44,739 bases of DNA from Psychrobacter sp. 72-O-c (GCF_904846605.1 NZ_CAJHBI010000028.1:1-44739); one strand, 5' to 3'; numbered from the stretch's first letter, positions 17,328 to 27,885 are shown. Numbers and translations: made by a program. The notes: a model not told the origin generated them from the letters alone.

Positions 17328-18680
17328 TTAATCCTGCCGACTGAGTTCCTCATCATGGGTTTGTATGACCGCCTGTTTGATATGTTTATTAAGCTTAATA
17401 TATAAAAATAATCCAAAAGCAATATTGAGAACACCGGTGACTAAGAACAATTGGGGTAATGTCAGTCCCAAGGTATTTAATACGACGATAGCAAAGATGG
17501 CTGAAGTGACCATAAATATGGCATTAAAGATATTATTCGCACCAACAATGCGTGCGCGATGACTTCTGGGTGCATAGGCTTGCATCGAAGCATATAAAGG
17601 TACGATATATAAGCCGCCACTGAAGCCTAAAAAGAACAGGTCAGCAAATACGCGCCAGCTACCGGCAACATCGAAAAGCTCGCCAACACCTAATAAGGTT
17701 TCAGTGTTGATATTGGTATTCACACCAATATTCAATCCCGATAGAGAGAAGTACAAATCAATGGCAAAAATACTTAAGCCGGCAATACCAAAAGGTAATA
17801 ATCTCAAACTGACCTGATTTTTGGTAAAGGTTTTACACAGTAGCGAGCCGATGGAAACTCCAACTGAAAACAAGGTTAGTAGGAAAATTACCACCGACTC
17901 ATTACCATGCAAGATGACCTTGCTAAACTCTGGCGTTTGGGTCAAAAAGGTCGCTCCATAAAACCAAAACCAGCTGTTACCTAGAATGACAAAGAATAAA
18001 AACGGCATCGAGTACAAGTAACGCACCGCCGACATACTAGTAGTAACAATATTCCAGTTGATGACTAAGTTAGGTTGCATTGCTGGCATGATAGGGATAA
18101 AGCGCGCAGCCATATAACCTAATAGCGCCACTACCAATACCGTCACGCTAATCCAATACAGCGACTGCGGTAACTGCGTTAAGACACCAGCGATAATCAT
18201 ACCCAGTAATATAGCCAGCGACGTGCCCATCTGAAATAGGCCGTTGGCACCGACTAACTCATTCTCTTTCATCGCTTGCGGCAAATAGGCATATTTAATG
18301 GGACCAAAAAAGGTTGAGTGAGTACCCATCAAAAATAACGCCACAAATAATAGCGCATACCACTCAAATACAAAGCCTACTGCCGCGACCACCATAATGA
18401 CTATTTCAAGCAGCTTAATGAATCGCGTTAGCTTTGATTTTTCGAACTTATCCGCAATTTGCCCTGCCAACGCTGAAAATAAAAAATAGGGCAAAATAAA
18501 TAGCATCGCTGCTAAGTTATTCAGAATACTGACCTCTACTCCCAGTTGAGTGGCAGCAGTATAAGTCAACACTAATATCAGCGCTTGCTTAAAAATATTG
18601 TCATTGAAGGCCCCCAAAAACTGGGTAAAAAACATGGCGCTAAAACGGCGACGCTTAAATAACTGAAACTGATTTTCCAC
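17328..18680 (-). CDS. MFS transporter, LplT-like
   Basis: A 450-residue inner-membrane carrier with about 12 hydrophobic helices. MFFTQFLGAFNDNIFKQALI and FFGPIKYAYLPQAMKENELVGANGLFQMGTSLAILLGMIIAG are typical of the major-facilitator proteins related to LplT, which flips lysophospholipids for re-acylation. In many bacteria this carrier is fused to an acyltransferase and acyl-ACP synthetase (Aas); here it stands alone. The preferred start is GTG 18680, which has TAGGAG 5 bases upstream. The frame is open further upstream to 18857, but those 59 residues are hydrophobic, unlike the family start, and lack a ribosome-binding site. The substrate is inferred only. Confidence 0.82.
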   Translation of the reverse strand: MENQFQLFKRRRFSAMFFTQFLGAFNDNIFKQALILVLTYTAATQLGVEVSILNNLAAMLFILPYFLFSALAGQIADKFEKSKLTRFIKLLEIVIMVVAAVGFVFEWYALLFVALFLMGTHSTFFGPIKYAYLPQAMKENELVGANGLFQMGTSLAILLGMIIAGVLTQLPQSLYWISVTVLVVALLGYMAARFIPIMPAMQPNLVINWNIVTTSMSAVRYLYSMPFLFFVILGNSWFWFYGATFLTQTPEFSKVILHGNESVVIFLLTLFSVGVSIGSLLCKTFTKNQVSLRLLPFGIAGLSIFAIDLYFSLSGLNIGVNTNINTETLLGVGELFDVAGSWRVFADLFFLGFSGGLYIVPLYASMQAYAPRSHRARIVGANNIFNAIFMVTSAIFAIVVLNTLGLTLPQLFLVTGVLNIAFGLFLYIKLNKHIKQAVIQTHDEELSRQD

Positions 18681-19238
18681 AAATACTCCTACAAGCGGGT
18701 AGCGTCTAATAAGTTGAGTGAACTGGCTATTATAAGACCAACGCGATAAGACCAACGCATTGCCTGTGTCGATAGTGTTATTTATTATTATCAATAGTAT
18801 CAAAAACTTATCAAAATATAAGATAGGTTTTAGCAGTATTAGGCCGTATAATAGCAAGGCTTTGCCAGAAATACATGCGCCTGATGCTATGATTTAATAA
18901 TTATCTAAGTTATGATTTGTAAGTTTTACGCGTCTGTATCATGAAAAACATGTTGGAATTATAAGCAGCGTTGTGAAATCATCAAAAATATTGTGAAGAG
19001 CCAAGAGCCAAGAGCCAAGAGCCAAGCGCCAGCAGAAGCGTTCTACCGTTTAAAACTAACGGCTAAATGGTGCAAGTGGCATAGCATAAGCCAAATCAGG
19101 CACCGTATTAATAGAGTAGTCAAATAATAGCCACGTGCTATAAGTGTAGTTACCGCTAATACTTGGCAGTAACTATCGTCAGTAACTTTATAGCTTCAAT
19201 AAATTTGTGCCGCCTGAGGCGAGAGGAAGTAAGTAATC
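18681..19238. promoter_or_regulatory. Divergent promoter region of the MFS gene and tamA
   Basis: This gap of about 560 bases must hold the promoters of the minus-strand MFS gene and of tamA. It contains a heptanucleotide tandem repeat at 18996-19030 (listed separately). No promoter pair could be fixed with confidence and no gene is supported within it. Confidence 0.4.
18996..19030. repeat. Heptanucleotide tandem repeat AAGAGCC x5 upstream of tamA
   Basis: Four exact copies of AAGAGCC (18996-19023) are followed by a fifth with one change (AAGCGCC). The array ends about 210 bases before the tamA ATG. Seven-base units do not preserve helical phasing or reading frame when copy number changes, so slippage here could alter spacing in an upstream promoter. 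Confidence 0.9.
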
Positions 19239-22200
19239 ATGAGACGTCAGCCTTCAACTCTAGCGCGCAACTTGCCCAGCAACTATTTTGCCCGTACCGC
19301 GTTATTTACCGCTATCGCCAGCAGCTTAGTTGGGTTTGGTATGTCACCCGCAATGGCCGCTGATGCCAATAGTCAAGTCAATGGTAACGTCAATAATAGC
19401 GCTAATAACAATACTATTGATAGCTCGGAACAGCCTAGCTCAGATGCTCAGCTCGATGCGGCCTTGGATGCGTTACGCCTAAAAAAGGCAGTAGATCAAG
19501 GTATCATCGATCAATCGGTATTAGACGATTACAGCGAGCAAAATTTAGACATTAAGCCCCAAAACAAACCAAATGTTGGCAATAGCTTTAATAGCTCAGT
19601 TAGTTTAGACCGCTCAGATCGTTCGACCAACGCTCAGCCGAATGTGTTCAATGATGATTTGCAGCAGCAAGCCGCCAGTGTACAGCAGCAGGGTTACCAA
19701 ATGATGACTCCTGAACAAATTGAGCGCGAGCTTGCTGCTATGGATGCTCAAAATAACAGCGACTTCGATGATAATAACAGTGGCAATAGCGGTTTTGATG
19801 CGCCCGTTGCTACCTTAGACAGCCGCGAGGCGCCTATTGGTTTAGACGTCAGCTTAGATGCAGCTAGTTTGCCAGCGCCCACCAACCTTGATACTTTAGG
19901 CAAGTATGAGACGGTCGCCGAGCGTGCGGAGACTGCCGAGATTATGTCGCGGCCCATTAACGTCAGCGACTCTGTAAGTAGTGGACGCGTCGATGCAGGT
20001 GCTGATATTACTGAGCAATCTGATCCCAGCGAAACGTTGGCGCAGCAAGAGCGCAATCCGGTCACCGGCGCGGACAATAAGATAAGCGATATTCAAGCAC
20101 AGACCAGTGCGGGCAAGATGCCAACCGCAGTAGATGAGCAAGATATACGAGTAGGTATATTGAATCCCGATGATTACCTGCCGGACTATGAAGCCGCAAC
20201 CGAGATGCAAGCAGTCAGTAATAGTGTTACTCAAGCCACTAAATCAAAACCCCTTGCTCGCAACAGTGGCAATATCTTTAAACGCTTATACAATCGGTTT
20301 TTTAATGGCGGTGTTATGGCACTACCGAACATAGAAACAACGGTATATTTACAACAAGCCGCATCTGACAATGCGATCAACGGCCAACCAAAACTTATCA
20401 AGGCTGATGATGATATTCAGCCTATCAATAATATTAAAGCGGCTCTTGATGATACCACCGTCCAATCTATCACTGACTTTACCGCTGCCCTGCCGCGCTT
20501 GCGCCAAACAGCGTTAGATGCTGCAAAAGCCGTTGGTTACTATGATATTACCTTACGCCTGCGCCAACCAACTGCTGACACTGTTGATGTGATCATCGAA
20601 AAACTAGGTGAACCCGTACGCGTTGACAATCGTACTGTCGATGTTCGCGGCGCAGGTAATGAACAAGCGGAATTTCAAGTACTCGAAAAAACGCTGCCAC
20701 CGCTCGAGGGCGATGTGTTTAATCACCGGGTCTATAAAAGTAGCAAAGCGGCACTTGAATCGCTAAGTAATACTTATGGTTATTTTGATCAATCTTGGTT
20801 AAACAAATCGGTCGATATCATTCTGCCAGACAACATTGCTGATGTGTCTCTGATTTATGATACGGGTGCTCGTTACGAGTTCGGCGACGTAGTGTTTTTT
20901 ACTTATGATGAGGAAACCGGCACTTTAACTAAAGACCCTGATAAATTGCCTGTTGAGTTATCGTTATTACGTCAGTTATTTGACTTTGAAGAAGGCGACT
21001 CATTTTATCGCCCTGCGGTTACTAAATTTAGTAACGACTTATCAGCGACCCGTTATTTTAATACAGTGAACGTTGAAACCATTTTGCCGCCTGATGAACG
21101 CAGCGCACTCAGTACTCTAGCTTTCGATAATGCGCCAGCAGGTGCTGATAATGATAATGACGGCATTATAGATAGTGATGAAAATGTCGTTTCTTCTAGT
21201 AAAGATAACGTTGGCGAGTCATCAGTGAATATGGCCAACCGTCAGAGTGACATCAGTACGGATGATGTTAATAACAATAATAACGACAACATCAATACTA
21301 ATAGTGACGCGTCTGTTAATAAGGCTGATATTGCGCCTATTGAGTTTGAAGTGGATGAAGAAACCAGTGCAAAGCTGCAAGCTATTAAACAAAAAGCTGA
21401 GCGCTTAAACCGTCTGCCAAGCAATCGGGTGTTGGATGAAAAAGAAGAAAAAGCAGAAAATATTTTGGGCAAAATAAGCGACTCTATTAGCAATGTCGCC
21501 GAAAAGATATTCCCTGAAGAAGAAAGTATACTCGCTGATGAGAATTTTGTGCCACCAACGCTTGAGGGTCGTAAAACCCCTGAGCAAGTACAAGACAGTA
21601 AGGAAGTACCGTTGTACGTGTTTGTTTCTGCCAATAATCCGCGTGATGCACAAGTCGGTCTCGGATATGGTACCGATACTGGTGTGCGCGCGACAGCAAA
21701 AATTGATTATAACTTACTCAATCGTAAAGGCTATCAAGCAGGGGCGGAGGTCGCGGTATCACGAATCAATAAAAACGTCACCGTCTATGGCAGTCGGCCT
21801 TGGAAGCACCCCCTCAACGATAAGTTAGAGGCGCGTCTTACTTACGAAGAAGAGGTTATCGACCAAGGTAAAGGTAACTTTGATCTGTCCACCAAAACTT
21901 TAAAAGCAGGGCTGGCACGGAATATTCGCCGCGACAACGGTTGGAACCGTAGTTATTCGGTACGCTACCGTTTAGATGAGCTAGAAACCGGCGTCGATGA
22001 CGCTGATTTAGAAGACTTGCCGATACGTTTTACGTCCTCTAGTCCCAAACAAAGCGCACTGCTGTTCGGCTATGGCATAAATAAAACGGACGTTGATAAT
22101 GCGGTCAATCCGACTCGCGGTATCCGCCAGTATTATTCTATTGAAGCCGGAGCGGACAAGGCATTAAGTGACACTGACCTTGTGATAGCCCGTGCTGGTG

Positions 22201-22637
22201 TCAGCGGTATTTATAGCTTTGGTGATGATGATAAACATCAAGTGCTTGGTAGTCTAAATGGTGGCTATATCTGGGCGAATAACTTCAATGAAGTGCCTTA
22301 TAAGTTACGCTTTTTTGCTGGCGGCGACCAAAGTATTCGTGGTTATGATTATGAGAGCTTATCGCCAATCGACAAAGGCTTTCTGACTGGTGGGCAGGTA
22401 TTGGCAGTCGGTAGTGCTGAATATAACTATGAGTTCAGACCAGGTTTCCGCGGGGCGTTATTTACCGATGTTGGTAATGCTTATGATAAAGACTTCGATA
22501 CGGAAACTAAGGTCGGCGTAGGAGTTGGTATTCGCTGGGCATCACCAGTAGGTGTTGTACGAGTCGACGTTGCCGCTGGCGTCACAGAAGATAGTATTCC
22601 GATTAGGTTGCATTTCTTTATCGGTTCGCCTTTATAA
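19239..22637 (+). CDS. tamA: TamA-like Omp85-family outer-membrane assembly protein
   Basis: TamA is the Omp85 barrel that works with TamB to assemble or move material to the outer membrane. This 1132-residue version is almost twice E. coli TamA (577). Signal peptide residues 1-40 (ending SPAMA) are followed by about 320 residues of low-complexity, Asn/Asp/Gln-rich sequence. POTRA-like domains occupy about 365-620 (ALPRLRQTALDAAKAVGYYDI...), and a second acidic insertion lies at about 630-690 (DNDNDGIIDSDE...). The barrel spans about 790-1132, with the conserved GGDQSIRGYDYESLSP and the C-terminal LHFFIGSPL. GAGAGGAAG lies just upstream of ATG. tamB follows after 91 bases. Confidence 0.88.
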   Translation: MRRQPSTLARNLPSNYFARTALFTAIASSLVGFGMSPAMAADANSQVNGNVNNSANNNTIDSSEQPSSDAQLDAALDALRLKKAVDQGIIDQSVLDDYSEQNLDIKPQNKPNVGNSFNSSVSLDRSDRSTNAQPNVFNDDLQQQAASVQQQGYQMMTPEQIERELAAMDAQNNSDFDDNNSGNSGFDAPVATLDSREAPIGLDVSLDAASLPAPTNLDTLGKYETVAERAETAEIMSRPINVSDSVSSGRVDAGADITEQSDPSETLAQQERNPVTGADNKISDIQAQTSAGKMPTAVDEQDIRVGILNPDDYLPDYEAATEMQAVSNSVTQATKSKPLARNSGNIFKRLYNRFFNGGVMALPNIETTVYLQQAASDNAINGQPKLIKADDDIQPINNIKAALDDTTVQSITDFTAALPRLRQTALDAAKAVGYYDITLRLRQPTADTVDVIIEKLGEPVRVDNRTVDVRGAGNEQAEFQVLEKTLPPLEGDVFNHRVYKSSKAALESLSNTYGYFDQSWLNKSVDIILPDNIADVSLIYDTGARYEFGDVVFFTYDEETGTLTKDPDKLPVELSLLRQLFDFEEGDSFYRPAVTKFSNDLSATRYFNTVNVETILPPDERSALSTLAFDNAPAGADNDNDGIIDSDENVVSSSKDNVGESSVNMANRQSDISTDDVNNNNNDNINTNSDASVNKADIAPIEFEVDEETSAKLQAIKQKAERLNRLPSNRVLDEKEEKAENILGKISDSISNVAEKIFPEEESILADENFVPPTLEGRKTPEQVQDSKEVPLYVFVSANNPRDAQVGLGYGTDTGVRATAKIDYNLLNRKGYQAGAEVAVSRINKNVTVYGSRPWKHPLNDKLEARLTYEEEVIDQGKGNFDLSTKTLKAGLARNIRRDNGWNRSYSVRYRLDELETGVDDADLEDLPIRFTSSSPKQSALLFGYGINKTDVDNAVNPTRGIRQYYSIEAGADKALSDTDLVIARAGVSGIYSFGDDDKHQVLGSLNGGYIWANNFNEVPYKLRFFAGGDQSIRGYDYESLSPIDKGFLTGGQVLAVGSAEYNYEFRPGFRGALFTDVGNAYDKDFDTETKVGVGVGIRWASPVGVVRVDVAAGVTEDSIPIRLHFFIGSPL

Positions 22638-22773
22638 CTAAATAAGTAAATGATAAGCTCAATAATTTATATCCATGCATTGCGCCCAATTATTATAAAT
22701 AAGCTATTAGTCCTATTAATCGTATTGATTGTGGGTTGATGCCGAACCTCTTTTAACCCAGTTGAGTGTCATA

Positions 22774-25700
22774 TTGAACAATCACACCCCGCCTCAAGAT
22801 CCACCGGATGAAGATCCGGCTCAAAAAGATGCCCGCGCGGTACGTCGTTGGTATCCGCTGTCTTTTGTACTCAAACTACTGGTGCTGATTCTCATCTTGC
22901 TGGCGATTATGTTTGCAGTATTTTTTTATGTGGCTGGCACCGATTCAGGTACTAAATTTATACTAGAAAAGATCGGCGCTGAGACCGGTATTGATTTTAC
23001 CTATGGGCGCGGTAACTTACGCGATGGTATTTGGGTCACTGACATCGATATCGAGGCGACCGACGATCTAGAAATATTGATCGATAAAGCGTATATAAAG
23101 ATTGGCTGGCGCGCTATTTTTGCCAAAGAAGTCCATCTGCGTGATGCGGACATTCAGCGTATTGAGATCATTAATAAAAAGCCACCAACGGGTGAGCCGT
23201 TCGATTATAAAACCCTCAAGCTACCAGTCAATCTGCGCCTTGATCAGGCAAACGTAAAGATTATTGTCTACAAACAAGTCACTAAAGAGCCTATTGTCAT
23301 TCATGATATTGCAGCGCGTGATCTAACGTGGGTAGGCAGTCAAGTGACCGTCGGTCGCGGCGATTTGCGTTATGCCGATATTGTTAAAGTCAGTGCTTTA
23401 CAAGGCAGTATTGATCTACAAGGGGACTATCCGCTTGATCTAACCGCGATTGCTGAAGTTAGTGCCTTAGAAAAAGCTTATATTGCTCCCCTCGATATCA
23501 CTGCAATGGGCAGTCTAAGACGCACAGTAGGTAAGGTACGTAGCCGTTATAACGATGGGGATGTGAGTGGTGATTTCGTCGTGCAAGGACTCGATAAAGG
23601 CGCACCGTTCCAAGCCAAGCTGCAATGGGACGATATATTGATACCGTATGCCGATGAGCAAAATATCCACCTGAAAAGTGGCATGCTAACCGCTGATGGG
23701 GTTATCTCAGAGATACGGCTGCGAATTAATACTGAACTGACGGCAAAAGACATTCCTTCAGGGCACTATCAAGGTCGCGCTGTGATTGCAGACAGTCAAC
23801 TGCGCATCGACCGCTTAAATGCCAATGTACCGGCTGGGCGTTTGCTTGCGCAAGGTATTTTAGATTGGAAAACCAGCTTTGATGCCAAAGTAGTGGCGAC
23901 TGGTAGCAATTTTGACATTCGCCGCGTCATTCCAAAGCAATATAACGACTATAAAGTGTATGCGCCGCAAAAACTCAATGGCAAGCTGTTTGTTCATTAT
24001 CAACACGAAAACACCACCGGCAATCTACAGCTCAATGCTGATTTACGTCAACGTGATGGTGAGCATGTTAATGCTAAGATTGTACGCGGCAAAACGTCAG
24101 TGAAGTCTAAGCAAGCGGCACCTTTGTATATTGATGCCACTTGGCAAAACCTAGTGCGTAAACAACTGCCCAATATCGGTAATGTCGATAGTCCGCGTGG
24201 GCAAGCCAGCGTTATCGTCCGTGGTTCGCGTTTGTCTGTTGATGCCAACGCAGTGATTAATGAGCTTAATGTCGCGCCTAAAGGCAACTATGATGTGCGC
24301 GTGCGTAAAGCGGGCAACGTCATAGATATCAACCGTTTAAACTATAAAGGTATCGTAGGCGACTTAATGGGCAGTGGTCAGATTAAACTAGCCACCAAGA
24401 GACGCCCGCTAACCTGGCAGATCGATGCGCGAACTAATGGCTTGCTACCCAAGCAGTATCGTAGTGACCTGCCACTTGATCGTATCTCCGGACGCATCAG
24501 CGCGCGCGGTCGTTTGCTCAATATCAGTAAAAATCGCGTCAAAGGTCAGCGCCATATCATTAGCTTTAACAATACCAATTTGCAGGCACAACTGGATGCT
24601 TCGCAGGACGGTCGTGCTATTGGTATTACTGGCAGCGGTGATGCCAGCGTAGACATTATCGATGGGGCGTTATCAGTGTTTGACGCACGTTTTGATGGAC
24701 AGGTCGATACAGCTGATGTCCCTAGCGGCCGTTTATCTATTGATGCGGCAGGCACACCTAAGATGATAAGTTTCCGCAAATTAAATTATGCGGGCGAAGC
24801 AGGTTCTGTACAAGCAAAAGGCGCGCTTGATTTACGCGACAATATTGGCTGGAACGTCACAGGACGCTTTGATAAGTTCAATTTAGGTTACTTCTTACCG
24901 AACAATCCGGCGATTCTCACTGGTGATTTGATCACCAGCGGAAAATGGAAGCCTGCAGCCGAAAACAATCCGAATGCTAAAGGTAAATTGCAGCGTTTCG
25001 CCGTTGATTTTGAGGGTATATTAGATGCTAAGCAGTTGCCAGCTGGTAGATTAACCATCAATGCCAGTGGTGATGATCAGGTGATTCGTATCAAGCGCTT
25101 CCGGCATGTGGGCGCGGCAGGCAGTATTGATGCCAAAGGAACCGTCGATGTGCGTCAAGGTATCGCTTGGGATATTAGCGCCGTTATGGATCGTTTCAAT
25201 TTGGGCTACTTCCTTAAAGACACACCAAGCGTTATCACTGGCTCGCTAAATAGTGACGGCCGCTGGACGAAAACGCAGCAAATTATTAATTTAAAGCAAC
25301 TCAATTTAAGTGGCATATTAAAAGGCCAAACTTTAAGTGCCAAAGGTAGCTTGGCCGCTAAACTACATTTACCCGAAGACCTAGCGAGCTATTTTAAGCG
25401 TTTGCAAGCAAAAGATGTCGAAGCGCAATATAAGCAAGTAAATGCCTTAATTGAGAGCTTAAATGCCGATAATTTAGTGATACGTTGGGGCGATAATTAT
25501 CTGACCGCGAATGGCAATGCCAAGCAACTACAGACAAAAATTAATATCACCAGTCTCGACCAGCTATCAGATAAACTTGCGGGCAAAGTCACCGGCGGCG
25601 CCACCTTATCGCAACCAGCAGGACAAGCGCTCCCGACCATTTATATTGATTTAGTTGGTGAACGTATCGCGCTGCCTGGATTTATTCTACGCCAAGGTCG

Positions 25701-27765
25701 TATTCGCGGTAAGTTGGTCAATTTAGCCAATAGCCCAAGCCAGTTGATTGTCAGCGCTGAAGGGTTAGATGTGGCTGGACAAACCTTCAAAAGCGTTAAT
25801 GCTTCCTTTAATGGTACAGAGCAAGCGCACGTCGTCAATGTTGAGTTGGCCAACGAGCAGCTTGGTATTTCTGCAAGGCTCAAAGGCGGCTTTGATCGTC
25901 AGCAGCTCCGCTGGTCAGGGGTCATAGGTAAAGGTCGCGTTAAGTCTAAATATGCTGCTTTAAACCAACTACAACCGGCGCAATTGATTGTTAACCTACC
26001 GCAAGCTAACAGTGGCGGCACAAATGAGCTCAAAGTGCAGCTTGCCGCGCATTGTTGGCAAGCAGTAGATCAGACTGGCAAGTTATGCCTACGTGAAAAT
26101 CTCATTGCGTCAGCGGCGGGGGGACAAGTTAATCTTGCTGTACAAAAGCTAGATACTTCATTATTTGCAGTATTTTTACCCAAAGATATTGATTGGCATG
26201 GCAAGATTAATGGCAGAGCTATCGTTGGATGGCAACGCGGCAAGCCGCCGACCATTAACACCACTCTATATTCTGATAACGGTAAAATCGGTCTTATTCA
26301 AGATGGTGATAGCGCACCCATCACCTTGCCGTATAAGCGTGTGTCACTCATTGCCCTATCCGTTCCTGAAGGACTAAAACTACGAACCGATATCAATACC
26401 GGTCGCGGCGGCCGTGGCTATGCTGAGGTCATCGTTGATCCTTACAAAACCCCGAAGCCTATCTCGGGCGCGCTAGTGCTCAATGAGCTTAACTTAGCGA
26501 TTTTCAAACCTTTCTTCCCTGGTATGCGGGTACTTGAAGGTAATATTACTATGGCAGGTGGCCTCGGCGGTACGCTCGATAAGCCGCAGTTTTATGGTGA
26601 TGTGAAGCTGGCCGATGGTCGCATTGCTATGCTGGACTTACCAGTGAATTTGACCACAGTTAATGTCGGAGCTAAAGTTCGCGGTACCCAAGCGACCATC
26701 GATGGCACCTTTAATAGTGGTACAGGTACGGGCAAGCTGACTGGTACCGTTGATTGGCAACAAAAATTGCAAGCCAAGCTTAGCGTTGTCGGCGAGCGCT
26801 TAGTATTGACCCAGCCGCCATTATTATACGCTGTGATTAATCCTGATATCGACATCATCGTGCGTCCAGGCGACCGTTATGTCAATATTGAAGGAACAGT
26901 CAGTGTGCCATCAGCGACCATTCGTCCGCCAGAAGCCAGTGAAGATTTGATTACCCGGACCGAAGATGCAGTGGTTATTGATAGGCGCAATATTGGTAAT
27001 ATTGATGAGGTCTTAGCAATCTCAAAGCCTTGGTCGATTAATGCAGATATCGGTATCGATTTGGGTGATGAGGTTAGTTTTCGCGGCTTTGGAGCGGTCA
27101 TTCCTCTAGCGGGTGCGTTGAATGTCACTCAGCGTGGTCAAGGTACCCTGCGTGCTAAAGGCGTGGTTCAAGTGGCGCGCCGCACTAGTGTCGATATTTT
27201 TGGACAGAACCTAGAGCTCAATTACGGTCAAATACGCTTCAATGGTGATGTAATGAAGCCCAATTTGAGTATTGAAGCAGTCAAAATTATCGACGGCAAT
27301 ACCGTAGGGGTTCGAGTTAGAGGCAGTCCTACAAACCCAAATATTGTGGTCTTTAACAATGCGGGACTGACTCAGCAGCAAGCTATGAATGCGTTGGTGA
27401 CTGGTCGCATCAACAATGGCAGCGCGACTCAAATCAGTGAGCAAGGCTTCAAGTCACAAGTGACCAACAATTTGGCAGCCGCTGGACTTAATTTTGGCTT
27501 AAGCGGCACACGCAATATAACCAATCAAATAGGCCAAGCTTTTGGTCTACAGAGCTTAACGGTTGATGCATCAGGCAACAGCGAAGATACCAATGTGAAT
27601 GTCACCGGCTATGTATCGCCTGACTTATATATCCGCTATGGGGTAGGTGTCTTTAATGCCCAAAATAGCTTATCCATTCGCTATCAGCTGACCCGCCGTG
27701 TTTATGTCGAAGCGACTTCCGCTGCGGAAAATGTGGTTGATGTGGTTTATAGTTGGCAGTTTTAG
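22774..27765 (+). CDS. tamB: TamB-like inner-membrane-anchored translocation/assembly protein
   Basis: TamB is an AsmA-like bridge from the inner membrane through the periplasm, where it contacts TamA; this class is implicated in phospholipid transport to the outer membrane. The protein has about 1660 residues (E. coli 1259). One transmembrane helix lies near the start (SFVLKLLVLILILLAIMFAVFF). There follow many repeated beta-strand segments of the type LNYAGEAGSVQAKGALDLRDNIGW / FRHVGAAGSIDAKGTVDVRQGIAW that form the lipid groove, then a C-terminal DUF490 domain (about the last 350 residues) ending YSWQF. The start is uncertain: TTG 22774 (before NNHTPPQDPPDE) or TTG 22729; no ATG fits. It shares an operon with tamA. 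Confidence 0.9.
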   Translation: MNNHTPPQDPPDEDPAQKDARAVRRWYPLSFVLKLLVLILILLAIMFAVFFYVAGTDSGTKFILEKIGAETGIDFTYGRGNLRDGIWVTDIDIEATDDLEILIDKAYIKIGWRAIFAKEVHLRDADIQRIEIINKKPPTGEPFDYKTLKLPVNLRLDQANVKIIVYKQVTKEPIVIHDIAARDLTWVGSQVTVGRGDLRYADIVKVSALQGSIDLQGDYPLDLTAIAEVSALEKAYIAPLDITAMGSLRRTVGKVRSRYNDGDVSGDFVVQGLDKGAPFQAKLQWDDILIPYADEQNIHLKSGMLTADGVISEIRLRINTELTAKDIPSGHYQGRAVIADSQLRIDRLNANVPAGRLLAQGILDWKTSFDAKVVATGSNFDIRRVIPKQYNDYKVYAPQKLNGKLFVHYQHENTTGNLQLNADLRQRDGEHVNAKIVRGKTSVKSKQAAPLYIDATWQNLVRKQLPNIGNVDSPRGQASVIVRGSRLSVDANAVINELNVAPKGNYDVRVRKAGNVIDINRLNYKGIVGDLMGSGQIKLATKRRPLTWQIDARTNGLLPKQYRSDLPLDRISGRISARGRLLNISKNRVKGQRHIISFNNTNLQAQLDASQDGRAIGITGSGDASVDIIDGALSVFDARFDGQVDTADVPSGRLSIDAAGTPKMISFRKLNYAGEAGSVQAKGALDLRDNIGWNVTGRFDKFNLGYFLPNNPAILTGDLITSGKWKPAAENNPNAKGKLQRFAVDFEGILDAKQLPAGRLTINASGDDQVIRIKRFRHVGAAGSIDAKGTVDVRQGIAWDISAVMDRFNLGYFLKDTPSVITGSLNSDGRWTKTQQIINLKQLNLSGILKGQTLSAKGSLAAKLHLPEDLASYFKRLQAKDVEAQYKQVNALIESLNADNLVIRWGDNYLTANGNAKQLQTKINITSLDQLSDKLAGKVTGGATLSQPAGQALPTIYIDLVGERIALPGFILRQGRIRGKLVNLANSPSQLIVSAEGLDVAGQTFKSVNASFNGTEQAHVVNVELANEQLGISARLKGGFDRQQLRWSGVIGKGRVKSKYAALNQLQPAQLIVNLPQANSGGTNELKVQLAAHCWQAVDQTGKLCLRENLIASAAGGQVNLAVQKLDTSLFAVFLPKDIDWHGKINGRAIVGWQRGKPPTINTTLYSDNGKIGLIQDGDSAPITLPYKRVSLIALSVPEGLKLRTDINTGRGGRGYAEVIVDPYKTPKPISGALVLNELNLAIFKPFFPGMRVLEGNITMAGGLGGTLDKPQFYGDVKLADGRIAMLDLPVNLTTVNVGAKVRGTQATIDGTFNSGTGTGKLTGTVDWQQKLQAKLSVVGERLVLTQPPLLYAVINPDIDIIVRPGDRYVNIEGTVSVPSATIRPPEASEDLITRTEDAVVIDRRNIGNIDEVLAISKPWSINADIGIDLGDEVSFRGFGAVIPLAGALNVTQRGQGTLRAKGVVQVARRTSVDIFGQNLELNYGQIRFNGDVMKPNLSIEAVKIIDGNTVGVRVRGSPTNPNIVVFNNAGLTQQQAMNALVTGRINNGSATQISEQGFKSQVTNNLAAAGLNFGLSGTRNITNQIGQAFGLQSLTVDASGNSEDTNVNVTGYVSPDLYIRYGVGVFNAQNSLSIRYQLTRRVYVEATSAAENVVDVVYSWQF

Positions 27766-27855
27766 CGCTGGCTAGCTTTAGTAATGGGCAGTTTGGGCGT
27801 TGATATTGTTATCAATTCATACAGAGTAATCGATTAATGTGACAAATGCCATCAA

Positions 27856-27885
27856 CAAAAAACGCCTTATCGAAGGCGTTTTTTT
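27856..27885 (+). terminator. Bidirectional terminator between tamB and hemP
   Basis: AACGCCT-TATCGA-AGGCGTT with A6 on the left and T7 on the right can stop both the tamB transcript and the convergent hemP transcript. Confidence 0.88.

Noticed and set aside
17172..17405. 77-codon plus-strand frame between coq7 and the MFS gene
   Set aside because: No ribosome-binding site, overlaps the end of the MFS gene on the other strand, and no recognisable motif.
18996..19030. Possible CRISPR-like array
   Set aside because: The units are only 7 bases and contiguous without spacers; this is a simple tandem repeat.
21242..21634. 130-codon minus-strand frame within tamA
   Set aside because: Ser/Leu-rich shadow of the Asn/Asp-rich tamA insertion; no start signal.
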